64,000 nucleotides of DNA from RHKX01 sp963823275 (GCA_963823275.1 CAWGKW010000002.1:992001-1056000); one strand, 5' to 3'. Positions 16,577-25,047 are shown, counted from the first letter of the stretch. A program made the numbers and translations. Notes: generated by a model not told the origin, from the letters alone.

Positions 16577-18669
16577 GCGGCCGGCTCGGCCTCGCCCGGC
16601 TCGGCGTAGGCGTCCTGCCCCAGCCCGGCCAGCCATCCCCTGAAGATCCTGTGCACCGTCTCGGAGCCGACCACCTCTCCGGCGGGCCATTCCAGATCCG
16701 ACGGAGCCAGTACGAATGGGTAGCTCTGGGAGCCGCCGAGGCCGCCGTGTGAGCCCACCAGCTCCTCGAAGGCAGCCACCTCCGTCGGGTCCTCCCAGAT
16801 CCTGCTGTTGAGGACGATGTCGGGGCAGTGGGGGAAGGTGTGGGTGCGGAGCACGTGCCGGGCGGCGTTCGGGCCGAACGGGCCGAGCGGGTCCTCTCCG
16901 AGGATCTCCCCTCGCTCGAGCCGGTTGACGCCGTTCGCGCCGATCGCCAGCGCCCCGTCGTGCTCGGAGTCGACGAGCAGGAAGCCGATGCCCTCGTGGC
17001 CCCGCAGCTCCTCGATCAGGTTCGGGTAGAGGACCTCGATCCGCTCCAGCGTCAGCCTCCCGGGCTCGCGCGGGAAGCTGATCAGGCCGAGGCACCCGGA
17101 TGCCATCACCGCGAGCTCGGGTGGCTCGTCGGCTCCGTCGGTGTCGGGCGAGTCGGTCGCGGACTCCGTGCCGTCGCCATCCCCCCCGGGATGAGCGATA
17201 TCGAGCCGCTCGGCCGTCGACTTCAGCGCGCGGGTGACTGGAGTCTGCTCGCGGTCGAGCTCGGTCAGGCTGGCGCCCAGGTAGGCGCTCGCCTCCGCCG
17301 ACCCGTCGCTGCCGCCGTAGGAGCTCTCGGAGTGGCACGCCTTCTCGACCAGGTCCTGGAGGGTGTAGCCGTAGCGCTGGAGGAATGTCGCCCCCTGCGA
17401 CTGGCCATGATCGGCGAGGACGACGAGCCGGTAGGGCCGTGGGGCCACCGCGAGGGCGCCCTCGATCCGCCCGATCTGGCGATCGACCTTGGTCAGGACG
17501 TCGAGGGTGTCCTTGCGTTCGATCCCCGAGTGATGGGCCACCTCGTCGTAGGCGAGGAAGGTCGTGTAGACGACGGGACGACCCGCCAACAGGTCGCCGA
17601 CCACCGCGGCCACCTGGAGGTCGAGCTGGATCACGGTGGCCCAGGCGCGGACGAGGCCGTACCTGCGGTCGCGGTCGATCCGCGGCAGCTCGTCGTGGCG
17701 GCGCTGCTGGATCGCGGCGTGACGCTCGCGGAAGTACTCGGCGATGACGGCGTTCAGCGTCTTGAAGGTCGCGTACGGTCTGGCGAAGTAGGCGGAGTAG
17801 TCGCGGCCGATCGGCCGGCGCCGCGTCAGCACCGTGCTCATCGTCAGCATCGAATGGGTCGCATCGCCGGAGAGGATGTTCGCCCGGCTCGCCCCATCGG
17901 CGTAGAGCAGGCCATGGCCATCGGACTGGCGCCGCTCGATCTCGACCGCGTCCTTCGGATGGTTGGTGACGATCGGAGCGTTGCGCTCCTTCTCCCACCA
18001 GCGGAAGGCGGGCATGTCATGGTTGTTGCCGTGTAGGAGCCCGGCCTGGCAGGCGCCGGTCTGCGAGGACCAGTCGGTCTCCCAGCGGTGCAGGCGGTGG
18101 GAGCCGTCCTCGATCCAGCGCGCGATGTTGGGTGTGCGCCCGTCGGCGATCGCGCGCTGCAGGATCTCGTGGGCGAGGCCGTCGATCTCGAGAAAGAGGA
18201 CGCCGGGGACGTTCGTGCGGACCAGCCCCTCGCCCCGGCCCTGGTTGTGGACGACGTTTCGATACCAGCTCTCGTCGTCGTCGATCGCGAGCAGGGACGA
18301 CGTGGCCGAGGTCGCGAGCGTCAGTCCGATCGTGACGACTATCGCCTCGGCGAGCCCGGTGATCTCCGCACCGGGAACGAGATCGATGGCGAAGGCGATC
18401 AGAATCGCGTTGATCACGATCGCGGCGAGCCCGAGCGTGAGCACGTTGAGCGGCAGCGTCAGCCGGGCGAGGGTGGGGAAGACGAGGGCGTTCAGGACTC
18501 CGATCAGGAGCGCCGCCCCGAGCGCGGCGCCGACTCCGTCGAGCGTGAACCGGTCGAGGAGCTGGGCGAGGATCAGCAGGACGATCGCGTCGACGACGAC
18601 CACGACGACGGAGCGCCGAAGGGTCTGCAGTGGGTCGGAAATACCGTCCGACGCGGGCCTAGCATCCAT
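16506..18669 (-). CDS. Holin-4-like membrane domain fused to an alkaline-phosphatase-superfamily phosphodiesterase
   Basis: About 720 residues. Residues 20-135 form four hydrophobic helices typical of the Phage_holin_4_2 group (ALVFPTLARLTLPLNVLTLG, VINAILIAF). From about 155 the protein is a type I phosphodiesterase / alkaline phosphatase fold: FLEIDGLAHE (metal Asp), SSQTGACQ (Thr nucleophile position), AYDEVAHHSG and LADHGQSQG (metal ligands). It probably cleaves a phosphodiester or sulfate outside or inside the membrane; substrate is not visible. The stop at 16506 is restored by the same single-base removal (about 16525-16528) that fixes the convergent hydrolase gene. Confidence 0.8.
18659..18664 (+). 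promoter_or_regulatory. -10 box (TAGCAT) of the PerM-like gene
   Basis: TAGCAT ends 9 nt before ATG 18674 and only 3 nt before the alternative ATG 18668, which is why 18674 is chosen as start. It lies inside the first codons of the divergent phosphodiesterase gene, so the two promoters overlap. Confidence 0.45.
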
Positions 18670-18673
18670 GGGG

Positions 18674-19867
18674 ATGGAGAACTATCCCGCATCCCCCGGC
18701 GGGGAGGATCGATCATCGGCCGCCGCCGGGGTCGACGCCCTCGTGGTCCAAAAGCACGAGCCCACGCTGAGGGGGATCCTCCGAGTCGTCGCCACGGTCG
18801 TCGCCAGCGCGGCGGCGCTCTATCTGGTCTACCTGCTGCGGACTCCGATCGGCTGGCTCTTCGTCGCCACCTTCGTCGCCGTCTCGGTCGCGGCTCCCGT
18901 GAGCATCCTCGAGCGGCGGATGCGTCGCGGGGCCGCGATCGCGATCGTCTACCTGTGTCTGATCCTGGTCCCGATCCTGATCGGCGTGATCCTGGTTCCG
19001 CCGGCGGTGCGTGCGGCCAGTGATCTGCTCTCCAATCTTCCGAGCTACGTCGCCGATCTCAACGACACCGTTCAGGGGAGCGACACGCTGAGGGGTCTGA
19101 ACGAGGACTACGACCTCGTCAACAAGCTCGAGGACCTGGCCAACAACGCGGCCGGTTCGCTCGACAACGTCGCAGCCACCCTGGCCGACCTCGGCGCCGG
19201 CCTGGTCGGCTCCATGTTCGCCCTGTTCACGATCATCGTGATGAGCGTCTTTCTCGTCTCCCGGGGGAGGCAGTGGACCGAGGCGGCTCTCTCGACCCGC
19301 AAGCCGGAAGAGGCGGAGGCGATCGGGCGCGCCCTCGACCGGATGGCGATCGCGGTCTCGGGCTACGTGGGCGGAGCGCTCACCCAGGCGACGATTGCGG
19401 GCGTGATCGCGTTCATCGTCCTGCAGATTCTCGGGGTGCCCGCTCCCCTCGCGCTCGCGGTGATCATCGCCGTTCTCGACCTGATCCCGCTGATCGGCGC
19501 CACGATCGGCGCCTTCCTGGTCGGCGTGGTGACGGTGTTCACCGACTTCCCGACCGTGACGATCATCTGGGTCGTCTTCGCGATCGCCTACCAGCAGTTC
19601 GAGAACTACGTGATCCAGCCGCGGATCCAGAGCCGTGCCGTGCAGCTCGATCCGTTCGTGATCGTCGTCGCCGCGATCTTCGGCGGCACCCTGCTCGGCG
19701 TTGTCGGCGCGCTGCTGGCGATTCCGGTCGCCGCCGCGGGCCAGATCGGCGTGCACGAGTTCATGCTCTACCGCCGCGGCGACCTCGACGAAATGGGGGC
19801 GGATCTCGATCAGGAGCTGCCAGCGAAGGCCCCGGACTCAAGCGATGGGGGCTCCCTGACGACATAG
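18674..19867 (+). CDS. AI-2E / PerM family membrane transporter
   Basis: A 397-residue protein of the AI-2E (PF01594) family, with about eight membrane helices. After a 45-residue cytoplasmic N-terminus come paired helices, a soluble segment (about 120-175, SYVADLNDTVQGSDT onward), and the conserved C-terminal core with LDLIPLIGATIGA and NYVIQPRIQSRAVQLDPFVI, diagnostic of the family. Members export quorum signals or act as Na+/H+ antiporters; the substrate cannot be told from sequence. It is divergent from the phosphodiesterase and 6 nt upstream of pilT. Confidence 0.86.
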   Translation: MENYPASPGGEDRSSAAAGVDALVVQKHEPTLRGILRVVATVVASAAALYLVYLLRTPIGWLFVATFVAVSVAAPVSILERRMRRGAAIAIVYLCLILVPILIGVILVPPAVRAASDLLSNLPSYVADLNDTVQGSDTLRGLNEDYDLVNKLEDLANNAAGSLDNVAATLADLGAGLVGSMFALFTIIVMSVFLVSRGRQWTEAALSTRKPEEAEAIGRALDRMAIAVSGYVGGALTQATIAGVIAFIVLQILGVPAPLALAVIIAVLDLIPLIGATIGAFLVGVVTVFTDFPTVTIIWVVFAIAYQQFENYVIQPRIQSRAVQLDPFVIVVAAIFGGTLLGVVGALLAIPVAAAGQIGVHEFMLYRRGDLDEMGADLDQELPAKAPDSSDGGSLTT

Positions 19868-19873
19868 ACGGGG

Positions 19874-21004
19874 ATGAGCGATTTCGATTTTGCCGAGGTA
19901 TTGACTCGGATGGTCCGGATGCGGGCCTCCGATGTGCACCTGACGCCGGGTTATCACCCGGCCGTCCGCGTTCGAGGTGAGATTCAGCCGCTCGATGACC
20001 TCGAGGTCCTGACCCCCCAGCAGACGCGCGAGATCGTCTATTCGATCCTCAACGACGACCAGCGCAAGCGCTTCGAGAACAGCATGCAGCTCGACTTCGC
20101 CTACGCGATCCCGAACGTGGCCCGCTTTCGTGTCAACTGCTTCTTCCAGCGCGGTTCGATCAGCGCCGCCTTCCGTCATATCCCGCAGGAGATCAAGTCG
20201 CTGCAGGAGCTGGCGCTGCCGGCCGTGCTCGAGGATTTCACCCGCAAGCCCCGCGGGTTCGTGCTCGTCACGGGCCCGACCGGCTCCGGCAAGACGACCT
20301 CGCTGGCGGCGATGCTCGACTCGATCAACCGCGAGCGCAGCGAGCACATCCTCACGATCGAGGATCCGATCGAGTTTCTCCACCCGCACCGCCGCTGCAT
20401 CGTCAACCAGCGCGAGATCGGCTCCGACGCCCCCGACTTCGCGCTCGCCCTCAAGTCCGCGTTGCGCCAGGACCCCGACGTGATCCTCGTCGGCGAGATG
20501 CGCGACCTCGAGACGATCTCCACCGCCCTCACGGCCGCCGAGACCGGCCATCTGGTCTTCGCGACCCTGCACACCCAGTCGACCTCACAGACCGTGGACC
20601 GGATCATCGACGTCTTTCCCGCCGAGCAGCAGCACCAGGTTCGGATGCAGCTCTCGATCGCCCTGCAGGGGATCATCACCCAGCAGCTGCTGCCGACCGC
20701 CGACGGATCAGGGCGCGTCTGCGCATGCGAGGTGCTGATCCCGACCCCGGCGATCCGCAACCTGATCCGAGAGGGCAAGACCCATCAGATCTACTCGGCG
20801 ATCCAGACCTCAGGCGCGACCGGAATGCAGACGATGGACGCTCACCTCGCTCAGCTTGTTCGCCAGGGCCGCATCTCGGGCAAGCTCGCCGAGCAGCGCG
20901 CCGCCGTCCCCGAGGAGCTGCGACGCCTGCTGGGCGGCGCGGCATCCAACGGCGCCCAGCAGCAGTACCAGGGCGCCGCGACGACCCTGGGATCACCGGT
21001 CTGA
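19874..21004 (+). CDS. pilT: Type IV pilus retraction ATPase PilT
   Basis: A 376-residue ATPase that drives pilus retraction. It starts with the short PilT N-domain (MRASDVHLTPGYHPAVRVRG). Walker A GPTGSGKTTS lies near residue 134, followed by TIEDPIEFLH, DPDVILVGEMRD and TLHTQSTSQTVDRIIDVFP, the PilT-specific His box and following helix. The family's late motif appears as TGMQTMDAHLAQLV. Length is slightly above the usual 345-370 because of a Gln/Ala-rich tail. ATG at 19874; pilC follows 22 nt downstream. Confidence 0.95.
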   Translation: MSDFDFAEVLTRMVRMRASDVHLTPGYHPAVRVRGEIQPLDDLEVLTPQQTREIVYSILNDDQRKRFENSMQLDFAYAIPNVARFRVNCFFQRGSISAAFRHIPQEIKSLQELALPAVLEDFTRKPRGFVLVTGPTGSGKTTSLAAMLDSINRERSEHILTIEDPIEFLHPHRRCIVNQREIGSDAPDFALALKSALRQDPDVILVGEMRDLETISTALTAAETGHLVFATLHTQSTSQTVDRIIDVFPAEQQHQVRMQLSIALQGIITQQLLPTADGSGRVCACEVLIPTPAIRNLIREGKTHQIYSAIQTSGATGMQTMDAHLAQLVRQGRISGKLAEQRAAVPEELRRLLGGAASNGAQQQYQGAATTLGSPV

Positions 21005-21026
21005 GCGACCCGATGGAGCCCCGTAG

Positions 21027-22259
21027 ATGAGCACATTCGCATTTCGCGCCATCGATGTCGCCGGGACGCCCTCGCGGGGAGAGCTCGAAGCCGCCTCGAA
21101 GGGTCAGGTGACCGAACAGCTCCGCCAGCGCGGGCTGATCGTCCTCGACGTCTCCGAAAAGCGCGAGGCGATCAAAGTCGACGGGCTCCTCGACCGCTTC
21201 CAGAGCGTCAACATGCGCGATCTCGCGGTCTTCTCGCGCCAGTTCGCGACGCTGATCGCCTCCGGCATGCCGATGCTGCGGTCGTTGTACACCCTTGAGG
21301 ACCAGACCGAGGACGACAAGATCACCGCCGCGATCGTCGATCTCCGCAAGGACGTCGAGGCGGGAAGCTCGGTCGGGGACTCGATGGAGCGCAACCCCGC
21401 CATCTTCGACCCGCTCTACCGATCCATGGTGCGCGCCGGCGAGAGCTCGGGTCGACTCGAGCAGGCCCTCGACATGGTCGCGATCCAGCTCGAGAAGCTC
21501 GACTCCCTGAGGCGCCAGGTTCGCTCGGCGATGATGTACCCGATGCTCATCTTCGGCTTCGCGATCATCGTGATGTCGATCGTCGTCGCCTTCATCGTTC
21601 CCGTCTTCACCGGCATCTTCGAGGAGATGGCAGCCGATTCGGGAGAGGACGCTTCCCTGCCGTTCATGACTCAGATCACGGTCGCCGCCTCCGACGTGCT
21701 CACCAACTACTGGTACATCCTGTTTCCCGCGATAGCCGGGCTGTTCTTCGCCTTCTTCCAGTGGAAGAAGACCGAACGCGGGCGAATGCAGTGGGACAAG
21801 TTCAAGCTGAAGCTGCCGGCCAAGGTCGGCGACGTCATCCAGAAGGTCGCGATCGCCCGCTGGTCGCGCGTCTTCTCCGGAACCGTGGCCGCAGGCGTCC
21901 CGATCCTGCAGGCGATCCAGATTTCCGGCGAGACCTCCGGCAACGCAGTGGTCGCCGCGGTCATGGACGACGTCTACGCATCGGTGCGTGAGGGCGGCAC
22001 GGTCGCCGCGCCGCTCGGGCGCGCCGAAGTCTTCCCGACGATGGTCACCCACATGGTCTCGGTCGGGGAGGAGACCGGCCAGCTCGAGCAGATGCTCGGC
22101 AAGGTCGCCGACTTCTACGAGGCCGAGGTCGACGCCAAGGTCAAGGCCCTGACCTCGCTGATCGAGCCGATCATGATCATCTTCGTCGGCGTCGTCGTGG
22201 GCTTCATCGTGATCTCGATGTACCTGCCGATCTTCAGCCTCTACGACAAGATCCAGTAG
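21027..22259 (+). CDS. pilC: Type IV pilus inner-membrane platform protein PilC
   Basis: A 410-residue GspF/PilC protein with two T2SSF cytoplasmic domains and three membrane helices (about 172-198, 227-247 and 375-400). FSRQFATLIASGMPMLRSL and the repeat WSRVFSGTVAAGVPILQAIQ are the paired family motifs, and VGEETGQLEQML follows in the second domain. It connects the PilB and PilT motors to the pilin base. GGAG 8 nt before the ATG gives a normal ribosome binding site. It ends the pilT-pilC pair; the next gene is unrelated. Confidence 0.95.
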   Translation: MSTFAFRAIDVAGTPSRGELEAASKGQVTEQLRQRGLIVLDVSEKREAIKVDGLLDRFQSVNMRDLAVFSRQFATLIASGMPMLRSLYTLEDQTEDDKITAAIVDLRKDVEAGSSVGDSMERNPAIFDPLYRSMVRAGESSGRLEQALDMVAIQLEKLDSLRRQVRSAMMYPMLIFGFAIIVMSIVVAFIVPVFTGIFEEMAADSGEDASLPFMTQITVAASDVLTNYWYILFPAIAGLFFAFFQWKKTERGRMQWDKFKLKLPAKVGDVIQKVAIARWSRVFSGTVAAGVPILQAIQISGETSGNAVVAAVMDDVYASVREGGTVAAPLGRAEVFPTMVTHMVSVGEETGQLEQMLGKVADFYEAEVDAKVKALTSLIEPIMIIFVGVVVGFIVISMYLPIFSLYDKIQ

Positions 22260-22325
22260 CCGGGCCTCGTCGATTGACGATGACCCGGGGGGCCGTCCTG
22301 GTTCCGCATCAGCGAGGATCGGTCC

Positions 22326-23078
22326 TTGTCCCCGCTCGAGGTCATCGCCGTGGTGGCCGCCGGATTCGGCGCCGGCACGATCAACGCCGTGATCGGATCG
22401 GGGACGCTGATCACCTTTCCGGTACTGCTTGCGATCGGATATCCGCCCGTGGTCGCGAACGTCTCCAACAACATCGGCCTGGTGCCGGGCGCGGTCAGCT
22501 CCGCCTGGGGGTACCGGGAGGAGCTCAGGGGGACCAGGCCGCGGTTGCTGCGGTTCGCACCGGCGACGGCGAGCGGCGCCGTGGTCGGTGCGGTCCTCCT
22601 GCTGGTCCTCCCGGCGAGCGCGTTCAAGGCGATCGTGCCGGTTCTGATCGCCCTCTCGCTGGTGCTGGTCGTATTGCAGCCTCGAATCACCAAGTGGATC
22701 ACGGCACGCCGGACGACCCATCGCCCCCACGGCGGGCCGCTGCTGATCGGCGGCATCTTCGGGACCGGCATCTACGGCGGCTACTTCGGGGCAGGGCAGG
22801 GGATCCTCCTGTTCGGGCTCCTCGCCAGCTCGCTGGGCGGCGACCTGCGCGCGGTGAATGCGGTTCGCGCGGTCCTGGCCGGCCTCGCCAACCTCGTCGC
22901 GGCGATCCTCTTCCTCTTCCTCGCCGACGTCGCCTGGCTCCCGGCCGCGCTGATCGCCGTCGGCTCGACCGCTGGGGGCCTGCTCGGGGCCGGGCTGGGG
23001 CGGAGGCTGCCGGATCCCTGGCTGCGGGGAGTTGTCGTCGTCGTCGGGCTCGCTGCGATCGCCCAGATCCTCGTCTGA
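22326..23078 (+). CDS. TauE/SafE (TSUP) family permease
   Basis: A 250-residue membrane protein with about eight hydrophobic helices and the two-fold repeat of TSUP permeases: GFGAGTINAVIGSGTLITFPVLL in the first half and GGIFGTGIYGGYFGAGQGILLF in the second. Family members move sulfite, thiosulfate or organosulfonates. The TTG start at 22326 follows GAGGAT by about 8 nt. It lies just before a CsoR-type operator and the DUF4396 gene. CsoR relatives such as CstR control TauE genes in sulfur stress, so a sulfur or copper link is possible but inferred. Confidence 0.82.
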   Translation: MSPLEVIAVVAAGFGAGTINAVIGSGTLITFPVLLAIGYPPVVANVSNNIGLVPGAVSSAWGYREELRGTRPRLLRFAPATASGAVVGAVLLLVLPASAFKAIVPVLIALSLVLVVLQPRITKWITARRTTHRPHGGPLLIGGIFGTGIYGGYFGAGQGILLFGLLASSLGGDLRAVNAVRAVLAGLANLVAAILFLFLADVAWLPAALIAVGSTAGGLLGAGLGRRLPDPWLRGVVVVVGLAAIAQILV

Positions 23079-23085
23079 AGAGACT

Positions 23086-23102
23086 ATACCCCCCCGGGGT
23101 AT
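23086..23102 (+). promoter_or_regulatory. CsoR-type operator palindrome
   Basis: A 17-bp inverted repeat, ATACCCC-CCC-GGGGTAT, lies between the TauE and DUF4396 genes and ends 2 nt before the -10 box. C-run/G-run palindromes flanked by ATA/TAT are the known operator form of CsoR/RcnR/CstR family repressors, released by Cu(I), Ni/Co or persulfide. The position between the -35 region and the -10 box suits repression. The repressor gene itself is not in the window. Confidence 0.65.
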
Positions 23103-23104
23103 GC

Positions 23105-23110
23105 TAGAGT
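23105..23110 (+). promoter_or_regulatory. -10 box (TAGAGT) of the DUF4396 gene
   Basis: TAGAGT ends 7 nt before ATG 23118, the leaderless spacing seen throughout the window. It sits directly next to the CsoR-type palindrome. Confidence 0.5.
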
Positions 23111-23117
23111 CGGCCCC

Positions 23118-23708
23118 ATGGAGACCACAGCCGACGGACCCGGACACGCTCAGCACCACCACGAGATGCCGACCGAGGGCTCCGCCCTCACCGCCGTATC
23201 GATCTCGGCGACCCTGCACTGCCTCACGGGGTGCGCGCTCGGTGAGGTGGCCGGAATGGCGATCGGCACAGCTGCGGGGATGTCGAATGGCGGAACGATC
23301 GTCCTGTCGATCGCACTCGCGTTCCTCTTCGGCTATTCGCTGACCAGCCTGCCGCTGCTGCGGGCAGGGTTCGCGGTCGCCGCGGTCGTCCCGATCGCAC
23401 TCGCCTCCGATACGTTCAGCATCCTGACCATGGAGATCGTCGACAACCTGATCATGGTCGTCATCCCGGGGGCGCTGCACGCCGGCCTCGGTGACCTCCT
23501 GTTCTGGGGGAGCCTGTCGTTCGCCCTCGCGGTCGCCTTCGTCTTTGCGGTGCCGGTCAACCGCTGGCTGATCGCTCGCGGCAGGGGCCACGTCGCGGTC
23601 CACGAAACTGGAGTCCACGGTGGTCCGCCCGCCCGAGTGGTGGGTGCGATCACGATCTTCGCGTTCGTCTTCGGCTCGGTGGTCCTGATCGCCGAGGCGA
23701 TCGGTTAG
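23118..23708 (+). CDS. DUF4396-like membrane protein, probably metal-related
   Basis: A 196-residue protein. The N-terminus is His-rich (GHAQHHHEM). It is followed by HCLTGCALGEVAGM at about residues 34-47, which combines His and two Cys with a helix, then five further hydrophobic helices. This arrangement fits DUF4396 membrane proteins. The putative ligands (His, Cys, Met, Glu) and the CsoR-type operator 15 nt upstream suggest a role in copper or another soft metal, or in reactive sulfur handling. The function is inferred from context, not established. The 3' end overlaps the convergent cupredoxin-like gene by 4 nt. Confidence 0.68.
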   Translation: METTADGPGHAQHHHEMPTEGSALTAVSISATLHCLTGCALGEVAGMAIGTAAGMSNGGTIVLSIALAFLFGYSLTSLPLLRAGFAVAAVVPIALASDTFSILTMEIVDNLIMVVIPGALHAGLGDLLFWGSLSFALAVAFVFAVPVNRWLIARGRGHVAVHETGVHGGPPARVVGAITIFAFVFGSVVLIAEAIG

Positions 23709-24146
23709 CCGCCGTCCGCCGGGCGCTCTCTGATCACCAGGTGACCGAGGATCTGGCCCGGTGTCGGCGTCGGTGATCGGGAGCCTGCCGGCCTCACGCA
23801 GCAGGAGGCTGAAATCGGCGGGAGCGTAGGGGGCGGCGACTTCGGTCACGCCGAAGTCGGCGATCTCGATCTCGCGGGCTCGCTCGCTCCCGACGTTGAG
23901 CTCGAGTTGGTCGCCGACGAACGCCTCGACCGTCTCGGGCCGGGCGGTCGAGGCGTCGATCCTGACCATCAGGGCGTCGCCGGTGGGGGCTGGGGGGCTC
24001 GTCGCCGTGGTCGTGGTCGTCGAAGCGGAGGTGGATGTGGAATCGCCGCCGATCAACCCGCCCCGTCGATCGGGAGCGATCGAGGCCGCCACGATCGAGA
24101 TCGCCAACAGCACCACGAGCACGATGATCAGGCGCCGAGCTGCCAT
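23705..24146 (-). CDS. Membrane-anchored cupredoxin-like protein, one-base shift
   Basis: About 146 residues. An N-terminal helix (IIVLVVLLAISIVAASI) acts as anchor or signal, followed by a Ser/Thr linker and then a compact beta domain (VGDQLELNV, IEIADFGV, FSLLLREAGRLPI, ADTGQILGHLVIRERP) of the cupredoxin-like type. The usual Cys/His/Met copper ligands are missing. As written the frame runs on for 1 kb; removing one base of the GGG at 23757-23759 (minus-strand GGGCC) gives a TAA at 23705-23707. It converges on DUF4396, completing a possible metal-response block. Confidence 0.68.
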
Positions 24147-24296
24147 CAGACGTCGCGGTCCGCCTCTGGGGGCTGGTCCTCAGGCATGCCTGGGAGCCCG
24201 CCTTCAGACAATCTGCGACTTTTTCGCTTCAGCGGCGCTAAAGGTTGCGCACCCAGTAGCCGATAGGACGCGAGTAATAGAAATTGAGCCAGGGCT

Positions 24297-24392
24297 CTGG
24301 TGCAAAGGCAAACTCATCGTGAGGTGGGGGCGCAAAGCCACGGGGCTCCCAAATCTGAAGTTGATTTGGGAGTAAGCCGGGTTACCACCGGG
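24297..24392 (+). promoter_or_regulatory. Cyclic di-GMP-I riboswitch (GEMM-I) in the pilA leader
   Basis: The segment has the conserved GEMM-I core in order: AAAGGCAAAC (24305-24314), a 6-bp helix capped by a GUGA (GNRA) loop (24313-24329), GCGCAAAGCCACGGGG (24331-24346), a 10-bp helix CTCCCAAATC / GATTTGGGAG (24347-24373), and AAGCCGGGTTACC (24375-24387), with TGGT/ACCA closing the base. The G expected to contact one guanine of c-di-GMP is present (GG in AAAGG), and so is the C in AGCCGGG. The A-for-G change typical of cGAMP-sensing variants is absent. It lies 66 nt before the pilA start and should couple pilin output to c-di-GMP. Confidence 0.92.
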
Positions 24393-24457
24393 GTTCGAAC
24401 CTCGAATGGCTTGGCGACAGGCTCTGGCTCCACTTAGTACACCCGAGGAGGGTAACT
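24393..24457 (+). promoter_or_regulatory. Expression platform and strong Shine-Dalgarno of pilA
   Basis: After the riboswitch comes a GGTTCGAACC hairpin (24393-24402) whose 3' side continues into CCTCG (24401-24405). This is complementary to CGAGG (24444-24448), part of the Shine-Dalgarno run GAGGAGGG (24445-24452), 5 nt before the ATG. The two pairings exclude each other, so ligand state could open or close the ribosome site. No U-run follows a hairpin, so control of translation is more likely than termination. This mechanism is inference. Confidence 0.5.
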
Positions 24458-24891
24458 ATGCTGGAGAAGTTCCGCGAGCGACGCAATGAGGAGTCAGGTT
24501 TCACCCTGGTAGAGCTCCTCGTCGTCATGCTCATTCTGGGCATTCTGGCTGCGATCGCGATCCCCGCGTTCTTCAGCCAGCGTGACAAGGGCTACGACTC
24601 TGACGCAAAGGCGAACGTCCGGACCGTGCAGACGGCCTACGAGACCTACGCCGTCGACAACGATGGCTCGTACAACACGAGCACCATTGGCGATCTGCGG
24701 ACATCGAACCGACGATCACCGATTTCGCTGCCGACATTACGATCACCGGCGCAGCCGGCTCGTACACGATCGTCGGTGACTCGGATTCCGGGAATGCGTT
24801 CACGCTGACCCGCAACGCCGACGGCACCCTCGACTACACCTGCACCGCAACCGGTGACGGTGGATGTCCGTCCGACGGACTCTGGGGCTAG
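24458..24891 (+). CDS. pilA: Major type IV pilin, one-base shift
   Basis: About 144 residues. A short basic leader ends at Gly, and the mature N-terminus FTLVELLVVMLILGILAAIAIPAFF has the essential Glu at position 5. The C-terminal domain has two cysteines (DYTCTATGDGGCPSDG) that could form the closing disulfide loop. As written the frame breaks near 24697: CTGCGG should read CTGGCGG, after which the sequence continues DIEPTITDFAADITITG and stops at TAG 24889. This is the first gene behind the riboswitch, and a hairpin terminator follows, so it is probably a separate, highly expressed unit. Confidence 0.9.
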
Positions 24892-24936
24892 GACCCAGGG
24901 AGCCATCCGAGCGCCATGAGCGCAAGGTTGATCGAG

Positions 24937-24961
24937 AGAGGCGGGCCGTCGGCCCGCCTCT
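24937..24961 (+). terminator. Hairpin terminator after pilA
   Basis: A perfect 11-bp GC-rich inverted repeat (AGAGGCGGGCC, loop GTC, GGCCCGCCTCT) lies 46 nt after the pilA stop. There is no long T-run, but such hairpins serve as terminators in high-GC bacteria. It separates pilA from the minor pilin genes. Confidence 0.8.
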
Positions 24962-25047
24962 GCTCGTTCGCCTGGCGGTTCGGAGCGGCGCAGGGAGTTT
25001 CAGCGCTCAAGGTCTCCCGTCTGCGAGCCGATGGTGCCTAGTCGCGC

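Noticed and set aside
20676..24146. 1156-residue open frame on the minus strand
   Set aside because: Only its first 130 residues are protein-like; the rest is the antisense of pilC, TauE and DUF4396 genes. The real gene ends at 23705 after a one-base correction.
24393..24405. GGTTCGAACC, resembling a tRNA T-arm, after the riboswitch
   Set aside because: No acceptor, D or anticodon arms can be formed around it; it is better explained as part of the pilA expression platform.
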